Part shown: positions 17,116 through 26,350 of the stretch, one piece after another
How positions within the stretch are numbered: position 1 is the first letter of the stretch
Layout: each line of letters begins with the position of its first letter
Assembly (NCBI RefSeq): GCF_022012295.1
Contig: NZ_JAKLTN010000001.1
Location: 1,711,647-1,775,646, forward strand
Source of the DNA: Dechloromonas hankyongensis
GTDB taxonomy: Bacteria; Pseudomonadota; Gammaproteobacteria; Burkholderiales; Rhodocyclaceae
Direction: 5' to 3'
DNA: 64,000 nucleotides
Translations under genes and position numbers: made by a program
The notes under the pieces: model-generated
What the model saw: only the letters and a program-made list of their open reading frames with translations
What the model was told of the DNA's origin: nothing
Databases searched by the model: none

Positions 17116-17520
17116 TCAGTCCCCGGTCGACCGCCGTCCCGCCTTGATCTCCCCCCGCCGTCCCTTTTGTTCGAGGCGCCGTTTGACCGAACCGTGCGTC
17201 GGCTTGGTCGGTCGGCGTTTGCGCGGCAGCACGGCGACGCTGTTCACCAGCAGTTCCAGGCGGCGCAGCGCTTCGGCGCGGTTCTTTTCCAGGCTGCGGA
17301 ATTCCTGCGCCTTGATGATCACCACCCCGTCCTTGCTGATCCGTTGATCGCCCAGCTTGAGCAGGCGTTCCTTGATTTCCGGCGGCAGCGAGGAGCCGGT
17401 GATGTCGAAGCGCAGATGGACGGCGTTCGACACCTTATTGACGTTCTGCCCGCCGGCCCCTTGGGCGCGGATGGCGGTAAATTCAATTTCGGTGGGGGAG
17501 AGGGTTAAAAAAGGCGGCAT
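17116..17520 (-). CDS. arfB: Alternative ribosome-rescue factor ArfB (peptidyl-tRNA hydrolase)
   Basis: 134 aa. The catalytic GGQ motif lies in RAQGAGGQNVNKVSNAVHLRFD, and the C-terminal basic tail (LPRKRRPTKPTHGSVKRRLEQKGRRGEIKAGRR) is the part that enters the empty mRNA channel of stalled ribosomes. Size and tail match ArfB/YaeJ rather than a full release factor. It stands alone between the CBS gene and the LysR gene. Confidence 0.93.
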   Translation of the reverse strand: MPPFLTLSPTEIEFTAIRAQGAGGQNVNKVSNAVHLRFDITGSSLPPEIKERLLKLGDQRISKDGVVIIKAQEFRSLEKNRAEALRRLELLVNSVAVLPRKRRPTKPTHGSVKRRLEQKGRRGEIKAGRRSTGD

Positions 17521-17572
17521 GGCGGCGGGATGAAATTGGGGTTATCGGGCGGCTGATCGATTCGGCTTCGCT

Positions 17573-18454
17573 TTACGCCTTCGCCTTGGCGAAGGCCAGT
17601 GCCCGGGCGATGGCTTCGTCGAGTTCGGGCGAACCGGGATTGCTCCAGTAATTGGCGTAGAGCGGCAGAGGCTGGAGTGGGAGTTCGCTGGCCAGCAGGG
17701 TGATGTGGTGACGGCTGCGCAGTTCCTCCGCCGCCGCCCGCGGCAGCGTAGCCAGGCCGAAGCCGCTTTCCACCAGCTTGACCAGCGCCGAGATGGACGA
17801 AATGGTATGCACGCGCTTGTCGCTGATCCCTGCGTTGCCGAGCGATTCGAGCAAGGCGACATGGGGTTGCGAGCCGCGCTGGAAGGTCAGCAATTCGGTG
17901 TCGAGCAGCGCTGCGATGCTCAGCGGCAGCGTTTCATCCACATTCGATGGGCCGACGAAGACCATTTCCATGGGGGCCAAGGCTTCGTTGGCAATCCCTT
18001 GGCCGATGGCCGGCGAGGCCGAGAAAACCAGGTCGAGGCCGCCGCGGCGGACCTGTTCGTTGAGCACATGGGTCATTTCGACATTGAGTTCGAATTCGAT
18101 CTTCGGGTACTCGCCCTTCAGCGATTCCATCAGCGGAATGAGCCAGGTATGCAGCACCGTCTCGATGCCGCCGACGCGCAGCGACAGCGGCAATTGCTCC
18201 GGGGTGCCGAGTTCGCGCTTGAGATCGAGTTGCAGGGCGAGGAAGCGTTCGGCGTAGTCGAGGAAGCGGTTGCCGGCATTGGTCAGGCGGAAGACCCGGT
18301 CGCGGCGGTCGATCAGCGGCACGCCCAGTTCCTCCTCCAGCGCGGCAATACGGCAGGAAACGGCGGATTGGGTCAGGAACAGTTTCTCCGCCGTGCGCGA
18401 GATGCTTTGCAGACGGGCGACCCAGACGAAGGCTTCGACAAAACGCAGATTCAC
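17573..18454 (-). CDS. LysR-family transcriptional regulator
   Basis: 293 aa from a GTG at 18454 (NLRFVEAFVWVARLQSISRTAE); AGGAGA lies 7 nt upstream, and the family's usual N-terminus begins exactly here. The helix-turn-helix covers about residues 3-62 (FLTQSAVSCRIAALEEELGV) and the co-inducer-binding domain follows. It is divergent from the D-glutamate cyclase-like gene, with a T-N11-A type palindrome between them. It probably senses 5-oxoproline or glutamate (inferred from its neighbours). Confidence 0.9.
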   Translation of the reverse strand: MNLRFVEAFVWVARLQSISRTAEKLFLTQSAVSCRIAALEEELGVPLIDRRDRVFRLTNAGNRFLDYAERFLALQLDLKRELGTPEQLPLSLRVGGIETVLHTWLIPLMESLKGEYPKIEFELNVEMTHVLNEQVRRGGLDLVFSASPAIGQGIANEALAPMEMVFVGPSNVDETLPLSIAALLDTELLTFQRGSQPHVALLESLGNAGISDKRVHTISSISALVKLVESGFGLATLPRAAAEELRSRHHITLLASELPLQPLPLYANYWSNPGSPELDEAIARALAFAKAKA

Positions 18455-18559
18455 GGGCTCTCCTGGCGATAGGGCAGGGGCCAGCCGTGTGCCCCGCCGC
18501 ACAGCTTAGCGCCGAAAACCTTTCCGGGCAGTAGGCGACTCCAAAAAAATCGATGGACT

Positions 18560-18582
18560 CACAAAGAAATTTTTCGTTTGTG
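18560..18582. promoter_or_regulatory. LysR-type operator
   Basis: CACAAA-N11-TTTGTG: a perfect 6-bp inverted repeat with 11-nt spacing, the classic T-N11-A LysR layout. It lies between the divergent LysR gene and the 5-oxoproline gene set. Confidence 0.75.
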
Positions 18583-18638
18583 GGCGCCCAAAACGTCAGC
18601 GCATACTCGGCGCACATTACAAAAAAACCGGAGACAAC

Positions 18639-19451
18639 ATGACGACAGTGACACCTGCTGCGCCTACGCAGCTGCTCGCCCAAACCGGCCTGGAAGCGCG
18701 CCAGGCCATCCGTTCCGGCCGCTGGTCGGGGCATACCAGCGGCACCGCGCCGCATTTCGTCCAAGGCAACGTGGTCATCCTGCCCGAAGCCCTGGCCAAC
18801 GACTTCCTGCGCTTCTGCCAGCGCAATCCCAAGCCGTGCCCGCTGCTCGCCGTGTCCGAGCCGGGCGATCCGCGCTTGCCGCGCCTGGGGGCCGATCTCG
18901 ACATCCGCACCGATGTGCCGCGCTACCGGGTGTGGCGCAAGGGCGAACTGGTCGACGAGGTGACCGACATCGGCGCCCTGTGGCGCAACGATCTGGTGAC
19001 CTTCGTCATCGGCTGCTCCTTCTCTTTCGAACAGCCGCTGATCGACGCCGGCATCCCGCTGCGCCATATCGCCCAGGGCAAGAACGTGGCGATGTACCGG
19101 ACCAATATCCAGACGGCACCGGCCGGCCCGTTCCATGGCCCGATGGTGGTGTCGATGCGGCCGATGACCCCGGCCAACGCCATCCGCGCCGTACAGGTGA
19201 CGGCCCGCGTGCCGGCCGTGCATGGCGCGCCGGTGCATCTCGGCGATCCAGCCCTGATCGGCATCGCCGACCTGGCCACGCCGGATTTCGGCGATGCGGT
19301 CGATATCCTGCCCGGTGAAATGCCCGTCTATTGGGCCTGTGGCGTCACGCCGCAAGCCGTGGTCATGGAAGCCAAGCCGGATTTCTGTATCACCCACGCG
19401 CCGGGCGCCATGCTGGTCACCGACCTGCTGGACAGCGAACTGGCGTTCTAG
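18639..19451 (+). CDS. D-glutamate cyclase/putative hydro-lyase family protein (DUF1445)
   Basis: 270 aa, the full length of the bacterial UPF0317/YcsI family. Recognisable parts are [44 protein letters not shown] and [17 protein letters not shown]. The mitochondrial relative is a D-glutamate cyclase, interconverting D-glutamate and 5-oxo-D-proline. With PxpBCA downstream, the same chemistry is plausible here. The start has GGAG upstream. It is the first gene of the set facing the LysR regulator. Confidence 0.88.
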   Translation: MTTVTPAAPTQLLAQTGLEARQAIRSGRWSGHTSGTAPHFVQGNVVILPEALANDFLRFCQRNPKPCPLLAVSEPGDPRLPRLGADLDIRTDVPRYRVWRKGELVDEVTDIGALWRNDLVTFVIGCSFSFEQPLIDAGIPLRHIAQGKNVAMYRTNIQTAPAGPFHGPMVVSMRPMTPANAIRAVQVTARVPAVHGAPVHLGDPALIGIADLATPDFGDAVDILPGEMPVYWACGVTPQAVVMEAKPDFCITHAPGAMLVTDLLDSELAF

Positions 19452-19552
19452 GGGCGCAAATACCCAAGTTTCAACGAGAGAGCACTTCTTCGCCGGATTT
19501 CGCCAAAGAGCGATAGCGACGGCTTTTAATCCACTCATTCAGGAGACAAACC

Positions 19553-20788
19553 GTGTGGATATCCGAAACGAACACCAATGAAAGAAAGACGCTCGTCGCC
19601 GCATTTGCCGGCTACGGCGTCGATGCTTTTGACTACATGATCTACACCTTCCTCATCCCGACGCTGATGGCGGCGTGGACCATGAGCAAGGTAGAAGCCG
19701 GCTACATCGCTACCGGCGCCCTCGTCACCTCGGCCATCGGCGGCTGGGCGGCGGGCATCCTTGCCGACAAGTACGGGCGGGTCCGTGTGCTGCAATGGAC
19801 GGTGATGTGGTTCACGCTATTCACCTTCCTGTCCGGCTTCACCAATTCCTTCGAGCAGCTGTTCTTCACCCGCGCCATGCAGGGCTTCGGCTTCGGTGGC
19901 GAATGGTCGGTCGGTGCCGTGCTGATTGCCGAAATGATCCAGGCCAAGCATCGCGGCAAGGCGGTCGGCCTCGTCCAGAGTAGTTGGGCCGTCGGCTGGG
20001 GTGCTGCCGCCATCGCCTTCTGGGCGGTCTATGCCGTGCTGCCGGCCGAGCAGGCCTGGCGCGTGCTGTTCTGGCTGGGCATTCTGCCGGCTTTCCTGAT
20101 TTTCTACATCCGCCGCAATATCAAGGACCCCGAGGTCTTCCACGCCACCCAGGCCAAGAAGAAGGCCGAAGGCGGCGGCAATTTCTGGGAAATTTTCTCG
20201 CCGCGCCTCCTGAAGACCACCATCCTGGCCAGCCTGCTGTCCACCGGCATGATGGGCGCCTACTACGCGGTGACCACCTGGCTGCCGACCTTCCTCAAGG
20301 TCGAGCGCAAGCTGTCGGTGCTCGGCACCAGCGGCTACCTGCTGGTCCTCATCCTCGGCTCCTTCATCGGCTACCTGACCAGCGCCTACCTGTCGGACAA
20401 GCTCGGCCGCCGCTACTGCTTCATGCTGTTCGCCACCTGCGCCGGGACGCTGGTCTACATCTACACCCACATCCCGATCACCGACGGCCTGATGCTCTTC
20501 CTCGGCTTCCCGCTCGGCTTCTTCCTGTCCGGCATCTTCTCCGGCATGGGCGCTTACCTGGCCGAACTATTCCCCAACGAGCTGCGCGGCTCGGGGCAGG
20601 GCTTCTGCTACAACTTCGGCCGCGCTGCCGGTGCCATGTCGCCCGCCCTGGTCGGCTATCTGAGCACCTCCAACCCGCTCGGCGAAGTAATCGGCGTGCT
20701 CGCTGCCGGCGGCTACCTGCTGGTCATCCTGGCCTGCCTGCCGCTGCCGGAAACGCAAGGCCGCGACCTGGCCCTGCAACCCGCCTAA
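19553..20788 (+). CDS. MFS transporter (AAHS/SHS-like), probable 5-oxoproline or glutamate-related uptake
   Basis: 411 aa from a GTG at 19553 with AGGAG 7 nt upstream. Around twelve transmembrane segments are visible, with the loop-2 motif [13 protein letters not shown], and [18 protein letters not shown] typical of aromatic-acid/sialate-like MFS carriers. The equivalent repeat in the second half is [12 protein letters not shown]. It lies between the cyclase-like gene and glutamate dehydrogenase, so uptake of 5-oxoproline or a related acid is likely by context only. Confidence 0.88.
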   Translation: MWISETNTNERKTLVAAFAGYGVDAFDYMIYTFLIPTLMAAWTMSKVEAGYIATGALVTSAIGGWAAGILADKYGRVRVLQWTVMWFTLFTFLSGFTNSFEQLFFTRAMQGFGFGGEWSVGAVLIAEMIQAKHRGKAVGLVQSSWAVGWGAAAIAFWAVYAVLPAEQAWRVLFWLGILPAFLIFYIRRNIKDPEVFHATQAKKKAEGGGNFWEIFSPRLLKTTILASLLSTGMMGAYYAVTTWLPTFLKVERKLSVLGTSGYLLVLILGSFIGYLTSAYLSDKLGRRYCFMLFATCAGTLVYIYTHIPITDGLMLFLGFPLGFFLSGIFSGMGAYLAELFPNELRGSGQGFCYNFGRAAGAMSPALVGYLSTSNPLGEVIGVLAAGGYLLVILACLPLPETQGRDLALQPA

Positions 20789-20867
20789 ACCTCTCCCTCA
20801 ACAGTCAACGCAGTCTCCCCGGCGCACAGCGCGGTGCCGCCGGCGGGGAGTTGCGCGAAAGAAATTC

Positions 20868-22154
20868 ATGGAAAACACCGCCAAGATTCCGTCCTACCTG
20901 TCGCGGGACTCGCTCGGCCCCTGGGAAACCTATCTGGTCCAGATCGACCGCGTCGAACCCTACCTCGACAAGGCCCTGCTGCCCTGGGTCGAAACCCTGA
21001 CCCGGCCGAAGCGTTCGCTGATCGTCGATGTCCCGATCCGCCTCGACAACGGCGTCATCGCCCACTACGAGGGCTATCGCGTCCAGCACAACCTGTCGCG
21101 CGGGCCGGGCAAGGGCGGCATCCGCTTCCACCCCGAGGTCACGCTGACCGAAGTGATGGCGCTGTCGGCCTGGATGACGATCAAGAACGCCGTGGTCAAT
21201 GTGCCCTACGGCGGCGCCAAGGGCGGCATCCGGGTCGATCCGAAAAAGCTGACCATCGAGGAACTGGAACGGCTGACCCGCCGCTATGCCAGCGAAATCA
21301 ACATCCTGATCGGCCCGGACAAGGACATCCCGGCGCCGGACATCAATACCAACGAGCAGATCATGGCCTGGTTCATGGATACCTACTCGGTCAATCAGGG
21401 CAAGACGACCACCGGCGTTGTCACCGGCAAGCCGGTGTCGCTCGGCGGCAGCCTCGGCCGCCACGATGCGACAGGGCGCGGCGTCTTCATCTGCACGGTC
21501 GAAGCCGCTCGCCACCTGGGTATTGCCATTGCCGGGGCCAAGGTTTCCATCCAGGGTTTCGGCAACGTCGGCGAGGCGGCCGCCCGACTGTTCGCCGATG
21601 CCGGCGCCAAGGTGGTGGCCATCCAGGACGAGACCGGCTCCATCCACAACGGGCGCGGTCTCGATGTACGCCAGGTGCGCAAGCATCGCCTGGAGACGGG
21701 CAGCCTGGCCGGCGCGCCGGGTTCCGAGCCGATAAGCGGCGACGACTTCTGGGGCTGCGAAGTGGACATCCTGGTGGCCGCCGCCATGGAAAACCAGATC
21801 ACCGAGAAGAACGCCCCGGCCATCCGCGCCAAGATCGTGGCCGAAGGCGCCAACGGGCCGACCACGCCGGCGGCCGACCTGATCCTGCAGGAACGCAATA
21901 TCCTGGTCATCCCCGACGTGCTGGCCAATGCCGGCGGCGTCACGGTCAGCTATTTCGAATGGGTGCAGGACATCAGCGCCTTTTTCTGGTCGGAAGACGA
22001 GATCAACGCCCGCCTCGACAAGATCATGCGCGACGCCTTCGCCGCCGTCTGGGAAGCCGCACAAAGCAAGGGTATCCTGTTGCGGACTGCCGCCTTCGTC
22101 CTCGGCTGCGAACGGGTTCTCATGGCCCGCAAGCTGCGCGGCCTTTATCCCTGA
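20868..22154 (+). CDS. Glu/Leu/Phe/Val dehydrogenase, probable catabolic glutamate dehydrogenase
   Basis: 428 aa, the size of hexameric NAD-type glutamate dehydrogenases. The substrate region has [11 protein letters not shown] and PYGGAKGGI with the active-site lysine, [17 protein letters not shown], and the Rossmann motif [10 protein letters not shown]. It converts L-glutamate to 2-oxoglutarate and ammonium. Its place directly before pxpBCA suggests that it handles the glutamate released by 5-oxoprolinase. Confidence 0.93.
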   Translation: MENTAKIPSYLSRDSLGPWETYLVQIDRVEPYLDKALLPWVETLTRPKRSLIVDVPIRLDNGVIAHYEGYRVQHNLSRGPGKGGIRFHPEVTLTEVMALSAWMTIKNAVVNVPYGGAKGGIRVDPKKLTIEELERLTRRYASEINILIGPDKDIPAPDINTNEQIMAWFMDTYSVNQGKTTTGVVTGKPVSLGGSLGRHDATGRGVFICTVEAARHLGIAIAGAKVSIQGFGNVGEAAARLFADAGAKVVAIQDETGSIHNGRGLDVRQVRKHRLETGSLAGAPGSEPISGDDFWGCEVDILVAAAMENQITEKNAPAIRAKIVAEGANGPTTPAADLILQERNILVIPDVLANAGGVTVSYFEWVQDISAFFWSEDEINARLDKIMRDAFAAVWEAAQSKGILLRTAAFVLGCERVLMARKLRGLYP

Positions 22155-22169
22155 GCGATTCTTACGGCC

Positions 22170-22934
22170 ATGACCGCTGATTCCTCCATTTTGCCCGTCC
22201 GCCTGCTCAGCGTCGGCGATGCCGCCTGGACTGTCGAGTTCGGGTCGGCCATCGATCCGGCCATCCACGGCCGGGTGCTCGGCTTCTGCAGCCTGCTCGA
22301 TACGCTGTCCGGCGACGGCCGCCTGGAGGGCGTGGTCGAATGGGTGCCGACCTTCCGTTCGGTGACTGTCCATTTCCGGCCGGAACAGGCCGATGCCATG
22401 GCCTTGCGCGACCTGCTCGGCGAACTGGCCGGCAAGAGCGGCATCCTGTCGGCCGCCGGTTGCCGCTGGCACATCCCGGTCTGCTTCGACGCCGACTGCG
22501 CGCCGGACCTGGCCGACGTGGCGGCGGCCAAGGGCCTGACCCCGGAGGCAGTGGTGCAACTGCTCACCGACAGCGTGTTCTCGGTGTACATGCTCGGCTT
22601 CCTGCCCGGTTTCCCCTACCTGGGCGGCGTGCCCGAGGTGCTGGACATGCCACGCCTGGCCAGTCCGCGCAAAGTCGTGCCGGCCCGCTCGATCGCCATC
22701 GCCGGGCGCATGTGCGCCGCCTATCCGTGGGAAAGCCCGGGCGGCTGGCGTTTGCTCGGGCGCACGCCGATTCGCCTGTTCGACGCGGCCAATGCGCGCC
22801 GGCCGGCCCTGCTGGCGCCGGGCGACCAGGTGGTCTGGGAAGCCATCGATTCGGCCGCCTATGCTGAGATTGATCGTGAATGCGCTGCTGGCAGTTTCGA
22901 TCTGGCCAGCCTGATGCGCGAAGGAGGGGCGTGA
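22170..22934 (+). CDS. pxpB: 5-oxoprolinase subunit PxpB
   Basis: 254 aa. It shows the conserved core YMLGFLPGFPYLGGVPEVLDMPRLASPRKVVPARSIAIAG and SPGGWRLLGRTPIRLFD of PxpB/KipI. With PxpC it forms the ATP-dependent part of the prokaryotic 5-oxoprolinase, which opens 5-oxo-L-proline to L-glutamate. It starts 15 nt after glutamate dehydrogenase and its TGA overlaps the pxpC ATG by one base. Confidence 0.93.
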   Translation: MTADSSILPVRLLSVGDAAWTVEFGSAIDPAIHGRVLGFCSLLDTLSGDGRLEGVVEWVPTFRSVTVHFRPEQADAMALRDLLGELAGKSGILSAAGCRWHIPVCFDADCAPDLADVAAAKGLTPEAVVQLLTDSVFSVYMLGFLPGFPYLGGVPEVLDMPRLASPRKVVPARSIAIAGRMCAAYPWESPGGWRLLGRTPIRLFDAANARRPALLAPGDQVVWEAIDSAAYAEIDRECAAGSFDLASLMREGGA

Positions 22935-23986
22935 TGGCGGCTATTGTTGAAGTCACGGAAGCTGGCCTCGCCGTCACCATCCAGGACCGCGGCCGCTACG
23001 GCTATCGCAATATCGGCGTGCCGGTGTCCGGGGCGCTCGATCCCTTCCTGATGACCGCAGCGAACGCCTTGCTCGGCAACGATCCCGATGCCGCGGTGCT
23101 GGAAGTCTGTCTGGGCGGCCCGTCCCTCAAGGCCCTGTCCGGCACCGTGCGCATTTCGCTGGCTGGCGAGATCACGGCCCAGGTGGTCAATACCCGCGGC
23201 CGCGTGCTCAAGGTGGAAGCCTGGCAGACGGCGACGCTGTTCCCCGGGGATGTGGTGCGCATCGGCGGCGTGGCGCGCGGTGTCGCCTGTGTCGGTATTT
23301 CCGGCGGTTTTCAGGTGCCGCTGCAACTGGGCAGCCGCTCGACCTATCTGCGGGCGCGGCTCGGCGGCGTCGAGGGGCGGGCGCTGGCCACTGGCGACCG
23401 CCTGCAATGCGATCCGCTGACCGGCAATCCGTGGGTGGAAGCCTGCGGAACGCTGAACTGGCCGGTCGAGTCGGGGCCGATCCGGATATTGCTCGGGCCA
23501 CAGGACGACTACTTCACGCCGGAAGCCCTGGCTGCCTTTCTCGGCACGCCCTACCGCGTGACCCGCGACATGGACCGCATGGGCATTCGCTTCGACGGCG
23601 GGAAATTGAGCCACAACGAGCAGGGGGCGGAAATCGTCTCCGACGGCGTGGCGCCCGGTTCCATCCAGGTGCCGGCCAATGGCCAGCCCATCGTGCTGAT
23701 GGCCGATTGCCAGACTTCCGGCGGCTATCCCAAGATCGCCACGGTCATCCGCGCCGATCTGGCGCGCCTGGCGCATGTCCGGCCGGGCGACGAGGTGCAT
23801 TTCGTCGCCGTCGACCATGCCCAGGCAGCCGCCGCGCTGCGCGAGCAGGCCCAACTGGTGAGCCGCTGGTGCGAAGCGCTGGGCAGCTTCCGCCCGCCCG
23901 GCGTGATCGATGAGGCGGCGCTTTACGACGGCAACCTGATCAGCGGCGCCATACGCGGCGACGAACTGGCCTGGTATGCGGCATAA
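22934..23986 (+). CDS. pxpC: 5-oxoprolinase subunit PxpC
   Basis: 350 aa from the ATG at 22934 (MAAIVEVTEAGLAVTIQDRGR), with AGGAG about 9 nt upstream. It carries the family signatures TIQDRGRYGYRNIGVPVSGALD, ISGGFQVPLQLGSRSTYLR and QTSGGYPKIATVI. It is the partner of PxpB in ATP-dependent 5-oxoproline hydrolysis. pxpB and pxpC are coupled by overlap; pxpA follows 33 nt later. Confidence 0.93.
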   Translation: MAAIVEVTEAGLAVTIQDRGRYGYRNIGVPVSGALDPFLMTAANALLGNDPDAAVLEVCLGGPSLKALSGTVRISLAGEITAQVVNTRGRVLKVEAWQTATLFPGDVVRIGGVARGVACVGISGGFQVPLQLGSRSTYLRARLGGVEGRALATGDRLQCDPLTGNPWVEACGTLNWPVESGPIRILLGPQDDYFTPEALAAFLGTPYRVTRDMDRMGIRFDGGKLSHNEQGAEIVSDGVAPGSIQVPANGQPIVLMADCQTSGGYPKIATVIRADLARLAHVRPGDEVHFVAVDHAQAAAALREQAQLVSRWCEALGSFRPPGVIDEAALYDGNLISGAIRGDELAWYAA

Positions 23987-24019
23987 CGCGGTATAAACCT
24001 GGAATTCGCGGAGAACAAA

Positions 24020-24793
24020 ATGTCGATCAAGATCAACCTCAACGCCGATCTCGGCGAAAGCTACGGCGCGTGGACCATGGGCAACGATGCCGACATGCTG
24101 CCGCTGGTCGGCTCGGCCAACCTGGCTTGCGGTTTTCATGGCGGCGATCCGCTGGTCATGCGGAAGACCCTGCAACTGGCCAGGCACCACGGCGTCGGCG
24201 TCGGCGCCCATCCGTCCTACCCCGACCTGCAGGGCTTCGGACGCCGCCGCATGGCCATGGCGCCGGATGAACTGGAGGCGGCCATCCTCTATCAGATCGC
24301 CGCGCTGGACGGCATGGCTCGGACCGAAGGCCTGCGTGTGCAACACGTCAAGCCGCACGGTGCGCTGAACAATGCCGCCTGTGCCGACCGCGCGCTGGCC
24401 GACACCATCGTGCGCGCGATCCGCGCCTACGATCCGGCGCTGATCCTGCTTGCTCCGGCACTCTCCGAACTGTGTGCGGCCGGCCATGCCGCCGGGCAGC
24501 CGGTGGTCGAGGAAATCTTCGCCGACCGGGCCTATCTCGACGACGGGCAACTGGTGCCGCGCAGCCGCCCGGATGCCATGGTCCATGGTGCCGAAGCCAG
24601 CTATGCCCACGTCCGGCGCATGCTCGACGAAGGTGCCATCGTCAGCGTCACCGGCAAGCGCCTGCCGTGCCGGATCGGCAGTATCTGCGTCCATGGCGAC
24701 GGGGCGGAAGCGGTGGCCACCGCGCGTTACCTGCGCGAGCGCCTGAGTGCTGACGGTTGCACACTGGTCGGGCTGACCGAGCTGGCCGCCTGA
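24020..24793 (+). CDS. pxpA: 5-oxoprolinase subunit PxpA
   Basis: 257 aa. A LamB/YcsF family protein: INLNADLGESYGAW at the start, SANLACGFHGGDP, GVGVGAHPSYPDLQGFGRR and VKPHGALNN, which hold the metal- and substrate-binding residues. It completes the PxpABC 5-oxoprolinase. It is the last gene of this plus-strand set and converges with the flippase gene. Confidence 0.95.
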   Translation: MSIKINLNADLGESYGAWTMGNDADMLPLVGSANLACGFHGGDPLVMRKTLQLARHHGVGVGAHPSYPDLQGFGRRRMAMAPDELEAAILYQIAALDGMARTEGLRVQHVKPHGALNNAACADRALADTIVRAIRAYDPALILLAPALSELCAAGHAAGQPVVEEIFADRAYLDDGQLVPRSRPDAMVHGAEASYAHVRRMLDEGAIVSVTGKRLPCRIGSICVHGDGAEAVATARYLRERLSADGCTLVGLTELAA

Positions 24794-24805
24794 CGGAAGG
24801 CGCGC

Positions 24806-26305
24806 TTACGGCCGCTTCTCCGCCGACGGGCAAGGCGCTGCGGCAGCCCCGATTTTCGGCAGGTCGCCGTTCAGGTTGAGCAGCGCGCCGTAGATGCCGG
24901 TCAGGGCGAGGCCGCCAAGCACCAGCCGGCTGCCGGCGCCGAGGCCGGTGGGCAGGAGCAGGCTGATCTGCCAGGCGCTAAGGCCGGCGACCACCACGCA
25001 GCCGAGCAGGCGGGCCAGCTTGGTCCAGTCCTGCAAGCGGCGGATCGGGATGCCGGTGTGGCGGGCGATGCGGCGCAGCGTCAGGGCGCGGTCGACGAGC
25101 AGGGCGGCGACGCTGCCGAGCGCGGCGCCGGGCAGGCCGAGGGCGTGGGCTGCCAGCCAGCTGATGCCGGCCGACACGACGACCAGCAGTGCGTTGATGC
25201 GCAGGACGAACAGTCCGTCGCGGTGGAGCAGCGTCAGGCTGGACAATTCGACGAGCAGGACGGTCAGGCCCAGCGCGAAGACCCGCATGGCCGGCGCCGC
25301 GGCCAGGTAGTCGGGCGTGAAGACGAGGCCGATCAGTTCTTCGGCAAAAACGAAGGTGAAGGCGAGCAGCGGGTAGGCGACCAGCGACACGGTGCTGTTG
25401 GCCTGGCTGTTCAGTCGGATGGTGCCGGCAAAGTCGGCGGCGGCATGCAGCCGGCTCATGCTGGGCAGAAAGACGTGATTGACCGACTGCCGGCACAGAT
25501 TGACCAGCGGGCCGAGCATGGTGGCAATCGAGAAGGCGGCGAACTGGCCGAGCGGGAACAGGCCAGCCGCCACCCACAGGCCCGCTTGGGCGCGCAGCTG
25601 GTAGAGCGCGTCGGCCAGGCCGAACGGGGCGGCATGGCCCAATTGCCCGCGCAGTTGGCGCCAGCCCAGCCACGGACCGGCCAGGCCATGATGGCGGGCG
25701 ACGTAGATGCCCAGCAGGGCGGCCTTGAGCAGCAGCACGGCGAGCAGCAGCCAAAGCATGACGACCAGGTCGCCAGTCAGCCAGGCGGCGGCGGACAGCA
25801 CCAGGGCGCGCAGCAGGGCCAGCGACAGGGTTACGGCGGCCTGCCAGGCCAGGCGTTCTTCTATGGTCGGCAGGGTGTCGAGCAGCAGCGTCGCCGCGTA
25901 GAGGAAGACCAGGGCCGGCAGCAGCGCGGCGGTCGGGCCGAGGGTACGGATGCTGTCCGGCAGCCACGGGTTGAGCGGGCTGACGGCGAGGGCGGCGAGG
26001 CTGCCGGCGACGGCCAGGTAGAGCCAGGTCTGGCGCACGTACAGCCGCCGTTCGGCCGGCGTGGCGCGGGGCAGGAAATAGTAGAGGACGCCGTGCATTT
26101 CCATGGGCACGAAGCTCATCGCAGTCATGATGGCCAGCCAGATCAGCCGGTATTCGCCGAAGGACTCGGCGCTCAGGAAGCGGGCGAGGACGACCGGCAG
26201 CACGAACTGCACGGCGTAGCCGACCGCATTGACCGTACCCAGCGACAGCGCCCGGCGGTGCAGGGCCGCCGTGGTCGGCATGGGGCCGGAGCCGGTCGCA
26301 GTCAT
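24806..26305 (-). CDS. Oligosaccharide flippase family membrane protein (Wzx/MOP-like)
   Basis: 499 aa with about 12-14 hydrophobic segments. The opening GTVNAVGYAVQFVLPVVLARFLSAESFGEYRLIWLAIM is characteristic of polysaccharide exporters of the MOP superfamily. It probably flips a lipid-linked oligosaccharide across the inner membrane. It lies 45 nt downstream of a CelD/GNAT-like gene, a pairing common in exopolysaccharide loci, but no glycosyltransferases are in this window. Confidence 0.85.
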   Translation of the reverse strand: MTATGSGPMPTTAALHRRALSLGTVNAVGYAVQFVLPVVLARFLSAESFGEYRLIWLAIMTAMSFVPMEMHGVLYYFLPRATPAERRLYVRQTWLYLAVAGSLAALAVSPLNPWLPDSIRTLGPTAALLPALVFLYAATLLLDTLPTIEERLAWQAAVTLSLALLRALVLSAAAWLTGDLVVMLWLLLAVLLLKAALLGIYVARHHGLAGPWLGWRQLRGQLGHAAPFGLADALYQLRAQAGLWVAAGLFPLGQFAAFSIATMLGPLVNLCRQSVNHVFLPSMSRLHAAADFAGTIRLNSQANSTVSLVAYPLLAFTFVFAEELIGLVFTPDYLAAAPAMRVFALGLTVLLVELSSLTLLHRDGLFVLRINALLVVVSAGISWLAAHALGLPGAALGSVAALLVDRALTLRRIARHTGIPIRRLQDWTKLARLLGCVVVAGLSAWQISLLLPTGLGAGSRLVLGGLALTGIYGALLNLNGDLPKIGAAAAPCPSAEKRP

Positions 26306-26350
26306 GGTGCGCCGGCCCGGCGGGGTCTGTCGCGGCTCATGGCCGGACTT

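Noticed and set aside
20805..22559. 584-codon minus-strand open frame
   Set aside because: Antisense to glutamate dehydrogenase and pxpB, without recognisable domains.
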